Shown here piece by piece: positions 5,385 to 5,643 of a DNA stretch of 5,643 bases. The stretch is from NCBI GenBank assembly GCA_001798565.1, contig MGSR01000106.1, forward strand, positions 5,548 to 11,190. Reading direction: 5' to 3'. Made by a program: the position numbers and the translations under genes. The notes beneath the pieces are model-generated. The model had not been told where the DNA came from. It was given only the letters and a program-made list of their open reading frames with translations, and searched no databases. Source of the stretch: Deltaproteobacteria bacterium RIFCSPLOWO2_12_FULL_60_16 (GTDB taxonomy: Bacteria > Desulfobacterota > Binatia > UBA9968). The first letter of the stretch is position 1. The number at the start of each line of letters is the position of its first letter.

Positions 5385-5643
5385 ATGGACCTCCAGACAA
5401 GGGCCCCGGCCTCACGCGAGTTCCAGGTGATGGCGAAGCCCATCGGCCCCATCTGCAACCTGGACTGCACCTACTGTTATTATCTCAAAAAAGAATACCT
5501 CTATCCCAAGGGCGAGTCGTTTCGCATGAGCGAGGAGCTGCTGGAGAAATATATCATCCAGCACATCCAGGCCTCGCCCAAGCCGATGATCAGCTTCGCC
5601 TGGCACGGCGGCGAGCCGACCATCCTGGGGCTCGACTACTTCC
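5385..5643 (+). CDS. Radical-SAM enzyme, anaerobic sulfatase-maturase (anSME) type (3'-truncated by window)
   Basis: The first 86 codons of a radical S-adenosylmethionine protein are present. FQVMAKPIGPICNLDCTYCYYL (13-34) holds the CX3CX2C iron-sulfur motif C24-C28-C31. FRMSEELLEKYI (46-57) and FAWHGGEPTILGLDYF (71-86, with the GGEP SAM-binding motif at 75-78) follow. KPxGPxCNLxCxYCxYL together with FAWxGGEPTxxGLxxF is characteristic of anaerobic sulfatase-maturating enzymes, which oxidise an active-site Cys or Ser of sulfatases to formylglycine and carry two further clusters in a C-terminal SPASM-type domain, not visible here. The ATG at 5385 is 31 bp after the preceding stop, without a clear Shine-Dalgarno; the ATG at 5430 would lose only 15 variable residues and is possible. 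The substrate is unknown; a sulfatase gene could lie just downstream. Confidence 0.9.
   Translation, partial: MDLQTRAPASREFQVMAKPIGPICNLDCTYCYYLKKEYLYPKGESFRMSEELLEKYIIQHIQASPKPMISFAWHGGEPTILGLDYF

Noticed and set aside
4421..5470. 349-codon minus-strand frame spanning the hydratase and radical-SAM genes
   Set aside because: It crosses three genes with clear family motifs on the plus strand; its own translation is Arg/Ala-rich with no motif.

Overview
The window is GC-rich, and every gene I can support lies on the plus strand. It joins two blocks. The first (1-4045) is the housekeeping translation/ribosome-maturation cluster infB - DUF503 (ylxP) - rbfA - truB. The second (4094-5643) is an accessory block: three small genes of the nitrile hydratase / thiocyanate hydrolase family, then the 5' end of a radical-SAM enzyme of the anaerobic sulfatase-maturase type. 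The gene order infB-DUF503-rbfA-truB, the Pro/Ala/Lys-rich IF-2 N-terminus and the form of its IF2_N region suggest a Deltaproteobacteria/Desulfobacterota-, NC10- or Rokubacteria-like soil or sediment bacterium. That placement is inference from sequence style only.

Region by region: IF-2 enters already open at base 1 and ends at 2201. DUF503 (2234-2521) follows after 32 bp. A 107-bp gap then holds an inverted set of heptamer repeats whose right edge supplies the rbfA Shine-Dalgarno. rbfA is best started at 2629. The 148-bp rbfA-truB gap holds a roughly 100-nt nested palindrome. truB runs 3125-4045. A perfect TTGACA overlaps the truB stop codon and, with GATAGT 16 nt downstream, makes a plausible promoter for the second block. 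No gene-free stretch exceeds 300 bases.

The second block is the most interesting part. A normal nitrile hydratase beta subunit is one chain of a little over 200 residues. Here its N-terminal half (4094-4402) and C-terminal SH3-like half (4405-4692) are separate genes, followed by the metal-binding alpha-type subunit (4709-5353). This is the order and architecture of thiocyanate hydrolase scnB-scnA-scnC. The alpha/gamma-type subunit carries the cobalt-type CTLCSC claw followed by Tyr-Pro-Arg, where ordinary cobalt nitrile hydratases usually have Trp instead of Arg; this favours a thiocyanate-hydrolase-like enzyme. The alternative is a three-subunit nitrile hydratase. One caution: a single extra G in a six-G run at the beta-half junction would fuse the two halves into one chain.

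The three genes are tightly spaced with good ribosome-binding sites and probably form one operon. The radical-SAM gene starts 31 bp further on and is cut by the window end. Whether it acts on the hydratase, on an unseen sulfatase, or on something else cannot be decided here.
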